Part shown: in pieces, positions 8,595 to 16,809 of the stretch | How positions within the stretch are numbered: position 1 is the first letter of the stretch | How the letters are laid out: every line of letters starts with the position of its first letter | DNA from: Lysinibacillus pakistanensis | Lineage (GTDB): Bacteria > Bacillota > Bacilli > Bacillales_A > Planococcaceae | Length of the DNA stretch: 64,000 nt | Direction: 5' to 3' | Assembly: GCF_030123245.1 (NCBI RefSeq) | Contig: NZ_CP126101.1 | Coordinates: 2,726,501-2,790,500, forward strand | Translations under genes and position numbers: made by a program | The notes under the pieces: generated by a model | What the model saw: the letters and a program-made list of their open reading frames with translations, nothing else | What the model was told of the DNA's origin: nothing | Databases searched by the model: none

Positions 8595-8634
8595 AACGTG
8601 TTTGAAAAAACTTATTTCAAACACGTTCTTTTCG
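8595..8634 (+). terminator. Terminator after permease remnant
   Basis: AACGTGTTTGAAA and TTTCAAACACGTT arms with CTTTTCG after, 14 bases past the remnant's stop codon. Perfect 13-bp stem. Confidence 0.85.
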
Positions 8635-8833
8635 TTTATTTCACCTGACAAGTACACGAATCAGGCTTTCAAACCAATACTTTTAAGTTGATTCCTCCCT
8701 CTTTATTTTTAGTTCTTTATTTGAATCAGCAACTCAAAATCTAGGAATCGTATTCTGGGTAACAAAATTCAATATTATTAATTCAATTATTAACATTGTT
8801 TAATTTTTAGTTTAAAAAAATTAAATATTATTA

Positions 8834-8862
8834 TTTATATTTTCAATTCCTTATTGTATAAT
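8834..8862 (+). promoter_or_regulatory. Promoter of DUF2089 operon
   Basis: TTTATA (8834-8839), 17 bases, TATAAT (8857-8862), about 30 bases before the start codon at 8892. The -10 is perfect and the -35 matches four of six. Confidence 0.55.
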
Positions 8863-8891
8863 CTAATAAACTAAAAGAAAGGAATCTTATT

Positions 8892-9257
8892 ATGGCATAT
8901 AAAGTAATTACAAATTGTCCTGTCTGCAGTCAAACATTGAAAATTACAAAGTTGCAGTGTTCCTATTGCCACACTACGATTGAAAATGAGTTTGAATTAT
9001 CGAAGCTGGCAACCTTGTCAAAGGATCAGCTTCATTTTGTGGAGGTATTTTTAACATGCAGAGGGAATATTAAAGATGTTGAAAAGGAACTAGGGATTTC
9101 GTATCCAACGGTTCGAGGTAAGCTAACTGATATTATTTCTTCCCTTGGCTATGTACAAAAGAAGAAAAATGAAGTAGATAAGAAAAAGGTTGTAACCATG
9201 TTGGAAAATGGTGAAATCACACCTGAAGAAGCCATTAAGCTTTTAAAAGAAGAATAA
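8892..9257 (+). CDS. DUF2089 zinc-ribbon/HTH protein
   Basis: A 121-residue cytosolic protein. The N-terminus has two CxxC pairs (CPVC and CSYC) forming a zinc ribbon. The middle has a sigma-factor-like helix-turn-helix (CRGNIKDVEKELGISYPTVR) and the C-terminus a short helical SHOCT-like tail (MLENGEITPEEAIKLLK). The architecture fits DUF2089, probably a DNA-binding regulator. It is first in a three-gene operon, 13 bases before the next gene, whose product begins with the same type of helical tail (MIQEGKIDADKGLELIQ). This suggests the first two proteins interact through that module. Confidence 0.8.
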   Translation: MAYKVITNCPVCSQTLKITKLQCSYCHTTIENEFELSKLATLSKDQLHFVEVFLTCRGNIKDVEKELGISYPTVRGKLTDIISSLGYVQKKKNEVDKKKVVTMLENGEITPEEAIKLLKEE

Positions 9258-9270
9258 GGAGGAATTTATC

Positions 9271-9660
9271 ATGAAAGAGGAAATTACAAGAGTGTTAACA
9301 ATGATTCAAGAAGGGAAAATTGATGCGGATAAAGGATTGGAACTCATTCAAGCATTACAAGAGAAAGAAGAAACAGGCAATAAGTCTTTTGAAAAAACTA
9401 CTAGCTATTTAGATAAAACATTAAAAATCCGTGTTGTCTCAGCAGAAAATGATAACGTCACAGTCAATTTGCCTATTAAACTTGTTAAGGTAGTATTAAT
9501 GGCTGGACATAGCATTGCAGCTAGTATTCCACAGTCGGAAAAATATGTGAAGGATATAGACATAAACCTTATTATAGAAGCAATCGAAAACGAATTAGAT
9601 GGCCAAATTGTTGATATTAAATCGGCAAACGGGGATTCCGTTGCGGTCTTTATTGAGTAG
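9271..9660 (+). CDS. SHOCT-like/YvlB-N domain protein
   Basis: 129 residues. The N-terminus (MIQEGKIDADKGLELIQAL) is the short helical SHOCT-like/YvlB N-terminal module. A beta-rich repeat region follows (LKIRVVSAENDNVTVNLPIK), then a helical and beta C-terminal part (GQIVDIKSANGDSVAVFIE). AAGGAGG precedes the ATG. Proteins of this type accompany DUF2089 regulators and envelope-stress membrane proteins. The exact biochemical role is unknown. It is followed at once by a third gene whose product shares the amphipathic VNLPIK / FTIPVP style. Confidence 0.7.
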   Translation: MKEEITRVLTMIQEGKIDADKGLELIQALQEKEETGNKSFEKTTSYLDKTLKIRVVSAENDNVTVNLPIKLVKVVLMAGHSIAASIPQSEKYVKDIDINLIIEAIENELDGQIVDIKSANGDSVAVFIE

Positions 9661-9668
9661 TGTTGCTT

Positions 9669-9950
9669 ATGATGCATGTAAAAGTAAAAGCAAAGGATAT
9701 TCGGTTTACTATCCCAGTTCCATACGCTATTTTAAACATTGTTCTTTCTATTTTGTCTTCTAATTTTTTGCAGCAGCATGTCAACAAATGGACCAAAGAA
9801 TACTCCGAAAGAAAAAAAATAAACCTTTTCTTACCACAAATAGACAAAAAAATGCTAATGCCTATTGTTAAGGAACTGAAAAATTATAAAGGTACCGTAC
9901 TTGTAGATGTCAAAGCTAAGGACGGTACGGAGGTTAAGGTTAGACTTTAG
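9669..9950 (+). CDS. Third protein of DUF2089 operon, unknown
   Basis: About 93 residues, starting at ATG 9669 or 9672 right after the previous stop. No good ribosome site is seen, so coupling is likely. It has one hydrophobic or amphipathic stretch (IPVPYAILNIVLSILSSNFL) and ends in a beta-like segment with VLVDVKAKDGTEVKVRL, which resembles the end of the preceding protein (GQIVDIKSANGDSVAVFIE). The two may be divergent duplicates. I do not recognise a named family. A weak hairpin terminator follows. Confidence 0.6.
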   Translation: MMHVKVKAKDIRFTIPVPYAILNIVLSILSSNFLQQHVNKWTKEYSERKKINLFLPQIDKKMLMPIVKELKNYKGTVLVDVKAKDGTEVKVRL

Positions 9951-10021
9951 AATACTGGCTACTGACATTTTCAAGAAAATACCTAATTTCACTAATAAAA
10001 AGCTGAAACAATATAGAATAT

Positions 10022-10051
10022 ACCCCGTTCTAGATTTAGGACGGGGTTAAT
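10022..10051 (+). terminator. Terminator of DUF2089 operon
   Basis: CCCCGT and ACGGGG arms at 10023-10028 and 10041-10046, with only a short T-rich tail. Placed 70 bases after the last gene. Confidence 0.55.
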
Positions 10052-10129
10052 GTTAGGTACCTCATTATATAAATTCCCCTTCCCCTTTCAATTAATTTTT
10101 TTAAATAGCAATTTCTCTGTCTTAAATTA

Positions 10130-10263
10130 TACGGTGCTGTCTCACAGCCTTTTGGAGTAAAATCACAGGAAATTGAAAAGACAGAAACATTGATTTATCA
10201 ACATTTCTGTCATTCACCTTTTTATTCATTTTTGGATATAAATTCTCTTTTGGGACAGCCCCA
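10130..10263. repeat. Nested inverted-repeat element (MITE-like)
   Basis: The outer arms GGTGCTGTCTCACAG and, inverted, GGGGCTGTCCCAAAAG enclose a second inverted repeat, GACAGAAACATTGAT / ATCAACATTTCTGTC. The element is about 130 bp and non-coding. The GGGGCTGTCCCAAAAG end is of a type widely scattered in Bacillales intergenic DNA. It lies between two converging genes and could also serve as a terminator for the Sco gene on the minus strand. Confidence 0.55.
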
Positions 10264-10303
10264 TCAGAAGTTATCCATATCTTTAAATTGTAATATAAAC
10301 CAT

Positions 10304-10891
10304 TTATTTTGATAGAGCTTTTATGTCTGCCACAATTGTATCAACTGGTACATCTGTTGTGCCATCATAATCTTTAACAACTGTACCGTCTGCATTGACT
10401 AAGTAATATCTTCCCATATGTATAACTTGGTCAGAATTTGGATCATTTTTTACGTGTGAATTAAACGATTTCATTGCAAACTGTTCAATAAACTTTTGAT
10501 CATAGCCAGTCAATAGCTGCCATTTGCTTTCATCCGGGATTGAGTATGTTTTTAAATAATTCGTTAAAACATCTGGTTTATCAACTTCTGGATCAACGCT
10601 AAAAGCTACAATTTGATAGTCTTCCAAGCCTTTATCCTTTAGCGCTTTTTGGACATCTGTCATATTAAACGTCATTGGTGGACATATGGTATTACAGTTT
10701 GTAAAAATGAACATCGCCAGCCATGGCTTGCCTTTAAAATTCTCTAGATTCACCTTTTCATTGTGTTGATTTGTTACTGAAAAATCCTGTACCTCTATAT
10801 TCATTTCTGGTTCAAATTTATAGCTACCGCAAGCAGCCAAAATGCTACTTAATGCTAGTATCAATGCAAGCATTATACTTTTCTTTTTCAT
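10304..10891 (-). CDS. Sco1/SenC-family copper-delivery lipoprotein
   Basis: Sco proteins bring copper, or act as thiol-disulfide reductant, for assembly of the CuA site of cytochrome c oxidase. The product has a lipoprotein signal with lipobox LAAC, a thioredoxin-like fold, the copper-binding CxxxC (CNTICPP) and the later histidine in QVIHMGRYY. About 195 residues, as in BsSco/YpmQ. ATG 10891 is preferred to GTG 10903, which sits only about 4 bases from the GAAGGGAAG site. It would sit on the outer face of the membrane. It stands alone, not with oxidase genes. Confidence 0.9.
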   Translation of the reverse strand: MKKKSIMLALILALSSILAACGSYKFEPEMNIEVQDFSVTNQHNEKVNLENFKGKPWLAMFIFTNCNTICPPMTFNMTDVQKALKDKGLEDYQIVAFSVDPEVDKPDVLTNYLKTYSIPDESKWQLLTGYDQKFIEQFAMKSFNSHVKNDPNSDQVIHMGRYYLVNADGTVVKDYDGTTDVPVDTIVADIKALSK

Positions 10892-10903
10892 TAATTTGCC
10901 CAC

Positions 10904-11376
10904 TTCCCTTCAATTTACCACTATTTTTATTGTATAAATTCTACCCACTAAATACAAGATTATGGTCTAAACCTTACAATTTAATATGTCCAATCTTTGT
11001 ATTTTGTATGATTTTCCCATAACAAACCCCTGTATATTCCAGATAATTCTCATTTTTTTAAAATTTTTTTCAAGCTGTTTTTTACTATTTTGGTTATTTC
11101 CCAAGGGATCAGATAATTGTTATATAACAAAGTTTTTCTGCTTTTTTTAATCTTCCATTATTTGATAGCACAATAACAAATTCATTAAAATTCTCTTTCA
11201 TGTTTAAATATTCTCCTACATTCAAAATTATTATCACTAAACTATTTCAATAATATTATTCCAGTAGGTAATTCGGTTCTCTTTCGTACGGAATATTTCT
11301 ATTAAATCCTTATTATTTCTATGTTATTTCCATAAACATAAAGAGACTAAAAATTATAAAAACTCAAAATTTAGTA
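10904..11376. other. AT-rich gap, no gene seen
   Basis: Upstream region of the Sco gene and of the first symporter operon. Very AT-rich with poly-T tracts. I see no coding frame with a ribosome site and no strong hairpin. It presumably holds the sco promoter. Confidence 0.4.
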
Positions 11377-11405
11377 TTGCATTATAAGAATATACCTCAT
11401 AAAAT
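11377..11405 (+). promoter_or_regulatory. Promoter of first DUF485/symporter operon
   Basis: TTGCAT (11377-11382), 17 bases, TAAAAT (11400-11405). The sequence around the -10 (CTCATAAAAT) is the same as at the second operon's promoter, which supports both calls. Confidence 0.6.
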
Positions 11406-11479
11406 AAGTGAATATAACGGCGATAAAGAAAGAAATATGCCGTTTAAAACAGAAATATAACACTTTAGGGGGAATAATA

Positions 11480-11815
11480 ATGGCAAACATTTCTGGTAAC
11501 AAAAATGTAGAATCAGTTGATTATAGTGCAATTGAAGCTATGGAATCGTTCAACAAGTTCGTGAAAAAGAAAAATACCTTTCTTTTCTCAATTACAGCAG
11601 CATTTTTAATTCTTTATATCTTGCTGCCAATCCTTGCTTTCCAGCCTGTACTACAACAAAAATTCATCGGAAATATTACAGGTGTTTGGATTTATTCAGC
11701 AGGGTTATTCATTATGACAATCGTACTTTGTACAGTATATGTAAAAAAAGCTTCTTCATTCGATAAAGCTGCAGCAGCCGTGCTAGCAGAATATCATGCG
11801 AAAGGTGGAAAATAA
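11480..11815 (+). CDS. DUF485 membrane protein, copy 1
   Basis: 111-residue protein with two membrane segments (FSITAAFLILYILLPILAF and VWIYSAGLFIMTIVLCTVYV) and the DUF485 signature around RKK/KKKNTFLF. DUF485 proteins (YjcH, YwcB) are always paired with acetate/solute symporters of the SSS family and probably assist them. The start is ATG 11480, with TTTAGGGGG before it, not the frame opening at 11408. It ends directly before the symporter start. It is about two-thirds identical by eye to the copy at 13863. Confidence 0.9.
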   Translation: MANISGNKNVESVDYSAIEAMESFNKFVKKKNTFLFSITAAFLILYILLPILAFQPVLQQKFIGNITGVWIYSAGLFIMTIVLCTVYVKKASSFDKAAAAVLAEYHAKGGK

Positions 11816-13369
11816 ATGAACTTGGTATCTGTTGGTTTCTTTTTAGCAATTGTTGGATTAACACTTGTTGTTACCTATATCGCTGCAAAGCGCACGTCGT
11901 CTGCAGCGGATTTTTATACTGCTGGAGGAGGCCTTAAAGGCTGGCAAAATGGTTTTGCGATTGCTGGTGATTATTTATCTGCAGCCGCATTTTTAGGTGT
12001 ATCTGGTGCAATTGCTTTAACAGGTTTTGATGGCTTTTTCTTCTCTGTTGGTTATGTAGTAGCAAACTTAGTTCTATTATATGTAATTGCAGAGCCAATG
12101 CGTAATTTAGGTCGTTATACATTAGCTGATATGCTAACTGCTCGTTTTAATGAAAAACGTATCCGTGGAGTTGCAGCTTCAGGAACAATTATTATCGTTA
12201 TTCTTTATATGATTGCTCAACTAGTAGGTGCTGGTGCTCTTATTAAACTTTTATTCGGGATTGAATATTGGATTGCTGTGTTAATCGTCGGCGTGATGAT
12301 GACAACTTATGTATTGTTTGGCGGTATGACTGCTACATCTTGGGTTCAAATCATTAAAGCAAGTCTTCTATTATTTGGGACAGGTTTATTAGCTACACTG
12401 GTATTAGTTAAATTTGATTTCTCTCTTATGAAGATGTTTGATACAATCGCTGTTGATCACGGTGAAAAATTCCTTGTACCAGGGATAAAATATACAAGTA
12501 CGGTTGATTCTGTTTCGATGATGATGGCCCTTGTTTTAGGTACATCTGGTTTACCACATATTTTAATGCGCTTCTTTACTGTTAAAGACGCAAAAACTGC
12601 TCGGTCTTCTATTTCATGGACTACTTGGATTACAGCTATTTTCTTCTCATTAACTATTTTCTTAGGCTTTGGTGCATTAAATTTTGTAGGAATAGATAAA
12701 ATACTTGCTGAAAGTAAAGCAGGTAACACTGCTGCCCCACTTCTTGCTCAGTTCTTAGGCGGAGATGTGTTAATGGCATTTATCGGTGCAGTAGCATTTG
12801 CCACTATTTTAGCTGTTGTTTCAGGCCTAGTTTTAACAGGTGCTTCTGCGATTTCTCATGATATTTATGGTGAAATTATTAAAGGTGGTAAATTAACTGA
12901 AAAGCAACAGGTTCTTGCAGCTCGTACTGGCTCTATTTCGATTGCCATTGTATCGATTATCCTTGCTTTATTTGCGCAAAACCTAAATGTATCGTTCTTA
13001 GTTTCCTTTGCATTTTGTATTGGTGCTTCAGCAAATCTACCTGTTATTCTTTACACAATTTATTGGAAAAAATTCAATTCCACAGGTGCTGTATCAGCAA
13101 TGGTAACTGGTTTAGTATCGTGTTTAATTTTAGGTGCGATGGGACCAAATGTATGGAGTCCTGTTGAAGGAGCGGCAATCTTTGTTGGTAACCCTATTGT
13201 GCCTTTAGCCGTGCCAGCCATTATTACAATTCCACTTGGCTTTATCGCTGGTTACTTAGGTTCTGTTCTTTCCTCTAGCAAAGTTTCACAGGCAGAAGCA
13301 GATCGCATTTACAAGGAAATTCGTGTTAAAGCAAATACAGGTGTATCTGTTTCTGATATTTCACATTAA
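11816..13369 (+). CDS. SSS-family acetate/monocarboxylate symporter, copy 1
   Basis: 517-residue sodium:solute symporter with about 13 membrane segments. Family landmarks are SAADFYTAGGGLKGWQNGFA, AGDYLSAAAFLGVSG and the TILAVVSGLVLTGASAISHD stretch. It resembles ActP/YwcA, which import acetate or short monocarboxylates with sodium. The substrate is inferred from the family. It is translated right after its DUF485 partner. A terminator at 13436 closes the unit. Confidence 0.88.
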   Translation: MNLVSVGFFLAIVGLTLVVTYIAAKRTSSAADFYTAGGGLKGWQNGFAIAGDYLSAAAFLGVSGAIALTGFDGFFFSVGYVVANLVLLYVIAEPMRNLGRYTLADMLTARFNEKRIRGVAASGTIIIVILYMIAQLVGAGALIKLLFGIEYWIAVLIVGVMMTTYVLFGGMTATSWVQIIKASLLLFGTGLLATLVLVKFDFSLMKMFDTIAVDHGEKFLVPGIKYTSTVDSVSMMMALVLGTSGLPHILMRFFTVKDAKTARSSISWTTWITAIFFSLTIFLGFGALNFVGIDKILAESKAGNTAAPLLAQFLGGDVLMAFIGAVAFATILAVVSGLVLTGASAISHDIYGEIIKGGKLTEKQQVLAARTGSISIAIVSIILALFAQNLNVSFLVSFAFCIGASANLPVILYTIYWKKFNSTGAVSAMVTGLVSCLILGAMGPNVWSPVEGAAIFVGNPIVPLAVPAIITIPLGFIAGYLGSVLSSSKVSQAEADRIYKEIRVKANTGVSVSDISH

Positions 13370-13435
13370 TTTTTAGCACTTTACAAACTCAAATTTCATA
13401 TATGCTTCTATCTGTTCTACAACACTAACAATTTA

Positions 13436-13475
13436 AGTAAAAAACTCGATTTTTTATCGAGTTTTTTACTTTTTT
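13436..13475 (+). terminator. Terminator of first symporter operon
   Basis: Perfect stem AGTAAAAAACTCGAT / ATCGAGTTTTTTACT followed by TTTTT. Confidence 0.9.
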
Positions 13476-13759
13476 ATTATAAAAATTTTACCAATTTACT
13501 TATTGAACAATACTATTCTATTTCCAAAAAACAGAAAAAACCCAATTTTCACTAGGTAAATAGTGTTTAATTTTTATGGAAAAAATAATTTTATTTTCAA
13601 ATTTTAACCTTATTTTATGCCTTAAAATCTAGATTTGTCCTCGTTTCGTATATTTATCTGAATTTTCCAAAACCCCTATATTTCTAGGCTTTGTCATATA
13701 TTTTCTCTTCTAAGACTATTTTTCTAAAAATTTTTTTTACATAATTTTTCTGAAATGTA

Positions 13760-13788
13760 TTGCAATTTTGTGAACTGTCTCATAAAAT
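13760..13788 (+). promoter_or_regulatory. Promoter of second DUF485/symporter operon
   Basis: TTGCAA (13760-13765), 17 bases, TAAAAT (13783-13788), with CTCATAAAAT as in the first copy. The 285 bases between the preceding terminator and this promoter are AT-rich and show no gene. Confidence 0.6.
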
Positions 13789-13862
13789 GAAGATGTGAAT
13801 TCACTTAACTAGCAAAATCAAGTCTTGAAGCAGTAAAAATAAACACAAAATGGGGAATGTTA

Positions 13863-14201
13863 ATGGCGAACAATCAAGCAAACAAGGGCGTCGTGATTGA
13901 CTATGATGCAATTGCAAATCAACAATCGTTTAAAGCACTTGTACGAAGAAAGAATTCATTTCTTTGGTCTATGACTGTAATCTTTTTAGCAGCATATATG
14001 TTGCTACCAATTCTTACTTCGTACACGACAATTCTACACCAAAAGGCATTTGGGGAAATCACTTGGGTGTGGGTTTATGCAGCAGGATTATTCATTATGA
14101 CATGGGGGTTATGTCATTTATATGTAGCAAAAGCAAATAGCTACGATAAAGAAGCAAAGGCGATTATCGCTGAATATGAGAACGGAGGTGGCCGCCGATG
14201 A
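13863..14201 (+). CDS. DUF485 membrane protein, copy 2
   Basis: 112-residue paralogue of the protein at 11480, with the same two-membrane-segment layout (SMTVIFLAAYMLLPILTSY; VWVYAAGLFIMTWGL). ATG 13863 is preferred over ATG 13857, because GGGGA lies too close to the latter. It overlaps the symporter gene by 4 bases, whereas copy 1 abuts its partner. Confidence 0.9.
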   Translation: MANNQANKGVVIDYDAIANQQSFKALVRRKNSFLWSMTVIFLAAYMLLPILTSYTTILHQKAFGEITWVWVYAAGLFIMTWGLCHLYVAKANSYDKEAKAIIAEYENGGGRR

Positions 14202-15757
14202 ATGATGGAGGAATGAGTTTTACAGCCATATTCTTTTTCGTTGCCATTGTAGGTTTAACATTAGTTATTACATGGTGGGCATCTAAACGTACTTCTTCAG
14301 CAAGTGACTTCTATACTGCAGGCGGTGGATTAACAGGCTGGCAAAATGGACTAGCTATTGCTGGTGACTATTTATCAGCAGCCTCTTTCTTAGGAATCGC
14401 AGGTGCAGTTGCATTATTTGGATTTGATGGATTCTTCTTCTCTATCGGTTATTTAGTAGCCTACTTAGTGGTATTATACATTGTTGCAGAGCCATTACGT
14501 AACCTTGGTAAATTTACTTTAGCTGACATGATTACAGCGCGTTTTGATAGCTCAAAGGTTCGTGGTACAGCAGCTTTAAGCACTATTACAATTGTTTTAT
14601 TCTACATGATTGCACAACTAGTTGGTGCAGGAGCACTTATTCAATTACTTTTAGGGATCGACTATTGGATTGCCGTGTTAATCGTAGGTGTTATGATGAC
14701 AACTTATGTATTATTCGGTGGTATGACTGCTACATCTTGGGTACAAATTATTAAAGCATGTCTTTTAATGTTAGGTACTGTCATTATTTCATTCTTAGTA
14801 TTAAAAGAGTTCGGCTTCAGCATTGCTACAATGTTCAAGGATATGTCAACTGCTACTGAAAGCGGTGCAGCTTATTTAAATCCTGGTCTTAAATATACAA
14901 ATGGTATTGATACAATTTCAATGTTAATCGCTCTTGTATTAGGTACTGCTGGTCTTCCACACATCCTAATGCGCTTCTTTACAGTAAAAGATGCGAAGAC
15001 AGCTCGTTCTTCAGTTATTTGGGCTACATGGATTGTAGGTATCTTCTATGTACTAACAATTTTCCTAGGCTTCGGTGCAGCAAAATTCGTTGGTAAAGAA
15101 GCTATTATTGAGGCAAACGCAGCTGGTAACATGGCTGCTCCACTTCTTGCAGAAGCACTTGGTGGCGACATTCTATTCTCATTCGTTTGTGCGGTAGCAT
15201 TTGCAACAATTTTAGCGGTAGTAGCAGGTCTTGTACTTTCTGGAGCGTCTGCCCTTTCTCATGATATTTATGGTCAAATCATTAAAAAAGGAAAAATTAC
15301 AGAAAAAGAGCAAGTACTTGCAGCTCGTATCGGTTCGATTACAATTTCAATTGTTTCTATCCTTTTAGCACTTGGTGCACAAACATTAAACGTAGCGTTC
15401 TTAGTATCACTTGCATTCTGTATTGCAGGTTCTGCTAACCTACCAGTAATCATTTATACAATTTATTGGAAACGCTTTAACACAGCTGGTGCTGTAACGG
15501 CAATGTTAACAGGCTTAATCTCTGCATTAGTACTTGTTGCAGTGTCACCAAACATCTGGAATCCAGTTGAAGGAAAAGCAATTTTCGTGGGTGAACCGTT
15601 AATTATGTTAACAAATCCAGCATTAATTTTGGTACCTCTTGGTTTCCTTGGTGGTTTCATTGGAACATTACTTTCTAAAGAAAGTGATGACAAGAAATAT
15701 CGCGAAGTGGATGTTAAAGCAAACACAGGTATTTCTGTACAAGACGTATCTCACTAA
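14198..15757 (+). CDS. SSS-family acetate/monocarboxylate symporter, copy 2
   Basis: 519-residue paralogue of the 11816 symporter, with the same motifs (SASDFYTAGGGLTGWQNGLA; AGDYLSAASFLGIAG; IGVMMTTYVLFGGMTATSW-like core) and the same C-terminal KANTGISVQDVSH ending. Differences cluster in the loop near residues 205-225 and the last membrane segments, so substrate preference or affinity may differ. The tandem arrangement shows a local duplication of a two-gene unit. Confidence 0.88.
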   Translation: MNDGGMSFTAIFFFVAIVGLTLVITWWASKRTSSASDFYTAGGGLTGWQNGLAIAGDYLSAASFLGIAGAVALFGFDGFFFSIGYLVAYLVVLYIVAEPLRNLGKFTLADMITARFDSSKVRGTAALSTITIVLFYMIAQLVGAGALIQLLLGIDYWIAVLIVGVMMTTYVLFGGMTATSWVQIIKACLLMLGTVIISFLVLKEFGFSIATMFKDMSTATESGAAYLNPGLKYTNGIDTISMLIALVLGTAGLPHILMRFFTVKDAKTARSSVIWATWIVGIFYVLTIFLGFGAAKFVGKEAIIEANAAGNMAAPLLAEALGGDILFSFVCAVAFATILAVVAGLVLSGASALSHDIYGQIIKKGKITEKEQVLAARIGSITISIVSILLALGAQTLNVAFLVSLAFCIAGSANLPVIIYTIYWKRFNTAGAVTAMLTGLISALVLVAVSPNIWNPVEGKAIFVGEPLIMLTNPALILVPLGFLGGFIGTLLSKESDDKKYREVDVKANTGISVQDVSH

Positions 15758-15771
15758 TAATATGACAACTA

Positions 15772-15801
15772 CCTCGTAAGTAAGTTACTTACGAGGTTTT
15801 A
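15772..15801 (+). terminator. Terminator of second symporter operon
   Basis: CCTCGTAAGTAA and TTACTTACGAGG arms followed by TTTTACATTTT. Confidence 0.9.
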
Positions 15802-15855
15802 CATTTTCTGTTTTATTCAGTATTATATTGATAATAAGCAATTGGAGGTATTACT

Positions 15856-16032
15856 ATGTCACAATCAAAAGCCAAAAAGAAACGTATGCATTTAAAGCGT
15901 ACAAAAGGAAAAAATGTTGAAATCGATCGTCAATCCTCCCCTTTTAGTACACATGAACGTGTCACAAAGACAAGGCAAGAAACCTTAGAACGCAACTTCA
16001 CAAAATACAAAAAGCAGCGTATAGATGAATAA
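15856..16032 (+). CDS. Small basic protein, unknown
   Basis: 58-residue protein, strongly basic (many K/R, starting MSQSKAKKKRMHLKRTKGKN), with a second half predicted helical (RVTKTRQETLERNFTKYKKQ). A strong TTGGAGG site lies 5 bases before the ATG, and a terminator overlaps the stop, so the gene looks genuine. I do not recognise the family. Its size and charge suggest nucleic-acid or ribosome association or spore-core packing; this is guesswork. Confidence 0.75.
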   Translation: MSQSKAKKKRMHLKRTKGKNVEIDRQSSPFSTHERVTKTRQETLERNFTKYKKQRIDE

Positions 16033-16054
16033 ACATTCTATATACTGCTTTTTT
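16009..16054. terminator. Bidirectional terminator between converging genes
   Basis: AAAAAGCAGCGTATAGA pairs with TCTATATACTGCTTTTT around the stop of the 58-residue gene. It serves that gene (+) and the thiamine operon (-). Confidence 0.75.
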
Positions 16055-16056
16055 AT

Positions 16057-16809
16057 TTATGATAGATTGTAAAATGATCTAGTGTTTTGTGTAATTATTT
16101 GAGCCGCTTCCTGTGTTAATATCCCCTTTATTGATGCAATAGCCGCTATAGAATGATTCATCATCCAGGGAGATGTACGTTTATTTTCAAAAAGACCTTC
16201 AAATGGCCAAGGCCCATCCGTTTCTACCATGATTAGCTCGATTGGATATCTCGTAATAAGCTGTTGAATCTCCTCCTCATATGTACAATCAGGTGTAACA
16301 GAAATAAAATAGCCATTCTGGATCATGCGTTCTATTACTTTCTCATCTCCCTTGAACCAATGGAAATGGGCTTTCGTTACTTGATGTTTTTCAAGCAAAT
16401 CACAAACAAATGCTGCATCCTCATAAACGGCATGTAAAATAATTGGTTTATCTAATTCCTTTGCTAACAAAATAAACCTTTCCAATAATGCTGTATATGG
16501 ACGATAATCAATAGATTTTTCTTGCTTTAAATAATAAGGCAAACCTACTTCCCCTATTGCTATCATTTCATGAGCATGTTGACGTATCCAATTAAATAAA
16601 GCATCCATTTCCATTTTACTAGGTAAGACTTGCTCCGGATGAAAGCCAAATGCAGCCTTTACATTTTTATAGGTTTTCGATAGCATCCATGTTTTTTCAC
16701 ATGATGCAAGATTCATACTGACAGCAATAACATATTCAGCCGCCTCTAGTAAAGAGGGTATCTCGTTGTCTTGATACTGATCTAAATGAATATGAGCATC
16801 AATCAACAT
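16057..16809 (-). CDS. TatD-family metal-dependent hydrolase
   Basis: About 250 residues of the TatD/amidohydrolase-like TIM barrel. Metal ligands are visible: DAHIHL near the start, GEVGLP mid-chain, HAVY, HFHWF, and a late ETDGPWPF. TatD proteins are nucleases or related hydrolases. This one is last in a TPP-riboswitch operon and overlaps thiZ, so a role in salvage of a thiamine precursor is possible; the function is inferred from context only. Start ATG 16809 is preferred over 16818, since AAAAGGATG is well spaced from it. Confidence 0.75.
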   Translation of the reverse strand: MLIDAHIHLDQYQDNEIPSLLEAAEYVIAVSMNLASCEKTWMLSKTYKNVKAAFGFHPEQVLPSKMEMDALFNWIRQHAHEMIAIGEVGLPYYLKQEKSIDYRPYTALLERFILLAKELDKPIILHAVYEDAAFVCDLLEKHQVTKAHFHWFKGDEKVIERMIQNGYFISVTPDCTYEEEIQQLITRYPIELIMVETDGPWPFEGLFENKRTSPWMMNHSIAAIASIKGILTQEAAQIITQNTRSFYNLS

